Of a DNA stretch of 64,000 nucleotides, positions 61,241 to 64,000 are shown piece by piece. Source of the stretch: CAVTPD01 sp963736575. GTDB taxonomy: Bacteria > Bacteroidota > Bacteroidia > Cytophagales > JAAEPT01. The position numbers and the translations under genes are program-made. The stretch lies in the NCBI GenBank assembly GCA_963736575.1, contig CAVTPD010000001.1, positions 1,736,001 to 1,800,000 of the forward strand, given 5' to 3'. The notes beneath the pieces are model-generated. The model did no database searches. It was not told where the DNA came from and was given only the letters and a program-made list of their open reading frames with translations. How positions within the stretch are numbered: position 1 is the first letter of the stretch; the number at the start of each line of letters is the position of its first letter.

Positions 61241-61774
61241 ATGTACCAAACCATTGTAAACACATTACGAAAATTCCTTCCCGAAAACTTCATCTTCAAA
61301 TACGGTTTTAACTGGTCACCCATGTACAGACGATCGGTAGGAAGAGTCACAGAAGTTTCTTCCGATTTAATGAAAGTGAAAATTCAAATTCCGCACAATT
61401 ACAAAAACATGAATTTTGTTGGTGCCACTTTTGGAGGCAGTTTATTTTCTGCCACAGACCCTATTTACATGATTCAGCTTCTACAGATTTTAGGTGAAGA
61501 TTATGTGGTTTGGGATAAAACGGCTACCATCCGCTTTAAACGACCAGTAAGAGAAAAGGTCTATGCTAATTTTGAATACACTGAAGAAGAGATTTTAGAC
61601 ATTAAAAAACGTGTAAACGAAAGTAAAGAAATAGACATTATTAAAATGGCAACTATTTTTAATGCTAAGGGGATTATTTTTTCCGAAGTAGAAAAAGTGA
61701 TTTACGTAGCTTCAAAAGAACATTATCTTAAAAAATTAGCGGCTAGGAAAGCTAGAAATAAAAATAGTAATTAA
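61241..61774 (+). CDS. DUF4442 hotdog-fold protein
   Basis: A 177-residue protein fitting DUF4442, a thioesterase-like hotdog family. It starts LRKFLPENFIFKYGFNWSPMYRRS and has the strand NFVGATFGGSLFSATDPIYM. The fold suggests hydrolysis of acyl-CoA or acyl-ACP esters, but no activity is established for the family. It lies 80 nt downstream of the radical SAM gene with a weak own promoter. It may be the edge of the pigment region or an unrelated gene. Confidence 0.85.
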   Translation: MYQTIVNTLRKFLPENFIFKYGFNWSPMYRRSVGRVTEVSSDLMKVKIQIPHNYKNMNFVGATFGGSLFSATDPIYMIQLLQILGEDYVVWDKTATIRFKRPVREKVYANFEYTEEEILDIKKRVNESKEIDIIKMATIFNAKGIIFSEVEKVIYVASKEHYLKKLAARKARNKNSN

Positions 61775-61798
61775 CCTTATAATTCCGCAAGAATCGGG

Positions 61799-61829
61799 TT
61801 TTATGATGAACGAAAGTCCCGTAATTTTA
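61799..61829 (+). promoter_or_regulatory. possible promoter of the Ada-like/alkB pair
   Basis: TTTT (61799-61802), a 19-nt spacer and TAATTTTA (61822-61829) approximate the consensus. The predicted start site is about 11 nt upstream of the ATG. Confidence 0.4.
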
Positions 61830-61846
61830 CAACAACATTAAAACCC

Positions 61847-62701
61847 ATGGACGGACAACAAGAAGCTACTTACGAACGGATTGCTAAAGCCATAGAATAC
61901 ATTCAGGCTAATTTTAAAACGCAGCCTTCATTAGAACAAATTGCTGAATCCGTTCACTTAAGTCCATTTCATTTTCAACGATTATTTACACAATGGGCGG
62001 GTGTGAGTCCTAAAAAATTCATTCAATATCTTAGTTTAAATTACGCCAAACAACTTTTACAAGAACCAGAAATCAATTTATTTACGGCTGCTCAAGAAAG
62101 TGGCCTATCGGGCACAGGCAGATTACACGATTTGTTCGTAAACATTGAACGCATGACGCCCGGTGACTATAAAAACGGAGGCGAAAATTTGCACATTAAC
62201 TACAGTTTTAATGAAAGTCTCTTCGGGAAAATATTAATCGCTTCTACCCCTAAAGGGATTTGTTCCATTACTTTTTCAGAAACCGAAAATACAGATATTT
62301 TGAAATCCACGTATCCAAATGCTCACTTAATAGAAAATCAAGATCACCTTCATTTAGAAGCGTTAACATTATTCAAAAATAGTACAGATCAACTCCCTGA
62401 AATTAAATTGCATTTAAAGGGCTCCCCTTTTCAGTTAAAAGTTTGGGAAGCATTGTTAAAAATACCTCAAGGAAAAGTATCTACCTATGGGGCTATTGCC
62501 AAAGAAATAGAAAACCCGCAAGCTTCAAGAGCCGTTGGTACGGCCATCGGTCAGAACCCAATTGCTTTTCTAATACCCTGTCACCGTGTAATACAGGCAT
62601 CTGGTAAAATTGGTGGTTATATGTGGGGTTCAACCCGGAAATCTGCCATACTTGGTTGGGAAGCCGCACAACATGAAAACCAACTGCAAAAAGATTTTTA
62701 A
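61847..62701 (+). CDS. Ada-like AraC/O6-methylguanine-DNA methyltransferase
   Basis: A 284-residue bifunctional protein. The first ~100 residues are an AraC helix-turn-helix pair (LEQIAESVHLSPFHFQRLFTQWAG, in part; INLFTAAQESGLSG). The C-terminal part is the alkyl-transfer domain with IPCHRVIQ (acceptor Cys at about 245) and GTAIGQNP. The N-terminal zinc domain that senses methylphosphotriesters in E. coli Ada is missing, so how it is switched on is unclear. It removes methyl groups from O6-guanine in a suicide reaction. alkB follows after 11 nt. Confidence 0.93.
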   Translation: MDGQQEATYERIAKAIEYIQANFKTQPSLEQIAESVHLSPFHFQRLFTQWAGVSPKKFIQYLSLNYAKQLLQEPEINLFTAAQESGLSGTGRLHDLFVNIERMTPGDYKNGGENLHINYSFNESLFGKILIASTPKGICSITFSETENTDILKSTYPNAHLIENQDHLHLEALTLFKNSTDQLPEIKLHLKGSPFQLKVWEALLKIPQGKVSTYGAIAKEIENPQASRAVGTAIGQNPIAFLIPCHRVIQASGKIGGYMWGSTRKSAILGWEAAQHENQLQKDF

Positions 62702-62712
62702 ATTAACTGTTT

Positions 62713-63324
62713 ATGCAAGATCTATTTGGAAATATAACCAACGAAAACACCAATATTTTACCCAAAGATGGCACGGTAAACTACTACGGAAAATTGTTTT
62801 CTAACACACAAACCAATAAGTTTTTAAACACTCTTCTTCAAGAGATAGATTGGAAAAACGACGAGGCAATTATCTTTGGAAAACGAATAATAACCAAGCG
62901 TAAAATAGCTTGGTATGGGGACTTACCGTTTGAATACACCTATTCAAACACAACTAAAAAAGCATTGCCTTGGACCCCTGAATTATTAATCTTAAAAGCC
63001 TTAATAGAAGCTAAAACTGGAGAAAACTTTAATTCTTGTCTGTTGAATTTATACCATAATGGTGAGGAGGGAATGTCTTGGCACTGCGATGAAGAGAAAG
63101 ATTTAAAACGAAATGGTGCCATTGCATCTGTAAGTTTTGGTGCTGAACGTAAATTTGCTTTCAAGCATAAAACAGGAAAAGAAAAGGTATCTTTAATACT
63201 AGAAAACGGAAGTTTATTGGTAATGAAAGGCACCACTCAAACCTATTGGTTACACAGCTTACCTCCTAGCAAAAAAATTAAAACACCACGGGTAAACCTT
63301 ACTTTTAGAACAATTGAAAAGTAG
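62713..63324 (+). CDS. alkB: AlkB-family 2-oxoglutarate/iron DNA dealkylase
   Basis: A 203-residue Fe(II)/2-oxoglutarate dioxygenase. Metal ligands are in SWHCDEEKD (His~124 and Asp~126) and WLHSLPP (His~180), and the 2-oxoglutarate arginine is in RVNLTFR. The substrate loops YHNGEEGMSWH and KIAWYGDLPFEYTYS resemble the AlkB/ALKBH2 group that repairs N1-methyladenine and N3-methylcytosine. It lies 11 nt downstream of the Ada-like gene, forming a compact alkylation-response pair. It ends 2 nt from a convergent small gene. Confidence 0.95.
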   Translation: MQDLFGNITNENTNILPKDGTVNYYGKLFSNTQTNKFLNTLLQEIDWKNDEAIIFGKRIITKRKIAWYGDLPFEYTYSNTTKKALPWTPELLILKALIEAKTGENFNSCLLNLYHNGEEGMSWHCDEEKDLKRNGAIASVSFGAERKFAFKHKTGKEKVSLILENGSLLVMKGTTQTYWLHSLPPSKKIKTPRVNLTFRTIEK

Positions 63325-63326
63325 TT

Positions 63327-63545
63327 TTATACGTTATTTTGCTTAGCGGAAAGTCCATTATAAACTTCACTATAGTCGTAAGAAGAAATATGTAATTCTT
63401 CACCGTCTCTAAAATCTTGCAACTTAATTACGGCTTTGGGTAAGTCATCTGCAATAGCCCAGTGTAAGGCGGCAATAATTCGTTCTCTATCGTTAATAGA
63501 TAAAGCTCTTAATTCTGAAATAAGGTTAGAATTGAAATAAACCAT
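63327..63545 (-). CDS. hypothetical small protein
   Basis: A 72-residue frame on the minus strand, convergent with alkB (2-nt gap). The sequence is mixed and soluble (ELRALSINDRERIIAALHWAIADDLPKAVIKLQDF) with two likely helices. No family is recognised. It sits just downstream of the SpoIIE-type phosphatase gene (48-nt gap) on the same strand and may be cotranscribed. It is small but has ordinary codon use, and nothing competes with it on the other strand, so it is probably real. Confidence 0.55.
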   Translation of the reverse strand: MVYFNSNLISELRALSINDRERIIAALHWAIADDLPKAVIKLQDFRDGEELHISSYDYSEVYNGLSAKQNNV

Positions 63546-63594
63546 AACTCAATATCACAAATCGAAATGAGGTTTTCAAATACTTGGGAAGATC

Positions 63595-64000
63595 TTATAA
63601 TTTTAAGCCAACTATACAAATATCATCTATTTGCATAGAATCTCCTTTCCATTCTCTTATAAAGCCTCTTAAATATTCCCGTTGCTCATTCATGTTTTCA
63701 ATTTTACTCACCTTTTTCATAAGCTCTTTCAGTCCTACTTTTTTAAGCTTTTGGTTGGTAATTCCATTAAACTGGTCTTGTAAACCATCACTAAATAAAT
63801 ATACTAAGTCGCCTTTTTTTAACTGAATTTCATGATTAGTAAACTTTTTTCTGTGGCCCTCAAGTTTTCCAATAGCCTGTCTATCTGCCTTATATTCTAT
63901 TAACTCGCTTTTATCTTCAGAAATCCTTATAATCCATAAAGGATTGTTTGCTCCCGACCATTGTAAAACATTCGTCTTTAAATTTAAACAACAAAGAGAT
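63595..64000 (-). CDS. SpoIIE-type PP2C serine phosphatase, 5' part beyond the window
   Basis: The minus-strand frame is open from the right edge to a stop at 63595-63597, giving about 134 C-terminal residues. The sequence SLCCLNLKTNVLQWSGANN, then PLWIIR, GKLEGHRKKF and LKKGDLVYLFSDGLQDQFNG is typical of the C-terminal half of SpoIIE/RsbU-type PP2C phosphatases. The DGLQDQ aspartate is a metal ligand. The final QIDDICIVGLKL matches the usual DDxxxxxxR/K ending. Such proteins usually have an N-terminal sensor or TPR region, which is not visible here. Confidence 0.85.
   Translation of the reverse strand, partial: SLCCLNLKTNVLQWSGANNPLWIIRISEDKSELIEYKADRQAIGKLEGHRKKFTNHEIQLKKGDLVYLFSDGLQDQFNGITNQKLKKVGLKELMKKVSKIENMNEQREYLRGFIREWKGDSMQIDDICIVGLKL

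Noticed and set aside
63584..63826. Plus-strand 80-codon frame at the right end
   Set aside because: It is antisense to the SpoIIE-type phosphatase C-terminus, whose residues are clearly conserved.

Overview
The window looks like a chromosomal segment of a Bacteroidota bacterium, most likely a marine-type Flavobacteriaceae. The DNA is AT-rich. It carries a type IX secretion (T9SS) C-terminal sorting domain, an OMP_b-brl/TonB-type receptor and a full flexirubin/aryl-polyene-type pigment locus. Several promoters fit the Bacteroidota pattern TTG-N19..21-TAnnTTTG; the best two lie upstream of accA and tRNA-Asp. There is no sign of a plasmid, a prophage or CRISPR. Species cannot be named from sequence alone.

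Left part (1-26 kb) is mostly housekeeping and signalling. It holds a truncated multi-PAS sensor, aspartate kinase, a GAF histidine kinase, a YvlD-type membrane protein with GMP reductase, an orphan ankyrin protein, two convergent L,D-transpeptidases, and a TonB-type outer-membrane protein. A signalling block follows: a small protein, a lone receiver, then a giant Ser/Thr-kinase/AAA/GAF/histidine-kinase/receiver protein. That giant gene is split by a frameshift at about 15.59 kb, and its kinase domain has a degenerate DFG motif. An NDPK-fold protein, a fused 5-oxoprolinase and a metallo-beta-lactamase-fold hydrolase follow accA on the minus strand.

27-30.4 kb: tRNA-Asp is followed by a tandem duplication of a small module (tRNA 3' end, terminator, GIY-YIG nuclease ORF). 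The second copy is truncated and its tRNA relic carries a palindrome. An SDR, a YdcF lipoprotein and a pentapeptide-repeat protein follow.

30.4-61.2 kb is the pigment locus. A tyrosine-ammonia-lyase-like enzyme should make p-coumarate. A PaaK-like ligase is a candidate to activate it, and a Sfp-type PPTase would arm two ACPs. Three ketosynthases, one chain-length-factor-like KS, a half-KS protein, FabG and two hotdog dehydratases would build the polyene. A thioesterase, an LpxL-type and a PlsC-type acyltransferase, a C45 acyltransferase, a GT2/DUF2062 pair, LolA, a polysaccharide deacetylase and an MMPL exporter would tailor, attach and move it. A halogenase-like flavoenzyme, an O-methyltransferase, a CrtI-like oxidoreductase and a sterol-desaturase-like enzyme probably decorate it. 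The main minus-strand operon runs from 50.3 to 37.8 kb with many start/stop overlaps. A divergent plus-strand operon runs from 50.4 to 58.8 kb. No FabH-like darB or recognisable darA (dialkylresorcinol) gene is present, so the product may be an aryl polyene rather than a classical flexirubin. A GH16 enzyme and a membrane AraC regulator sit inside the locus.

Right end: a B12-binding radical SAM protein, a DUF4442 protein, an Ada-like/AlkB alkylation-repair pair, a small hypothetical gene and the C-terminal part of a SpoIIE-type phosphatase cut by the window edge.
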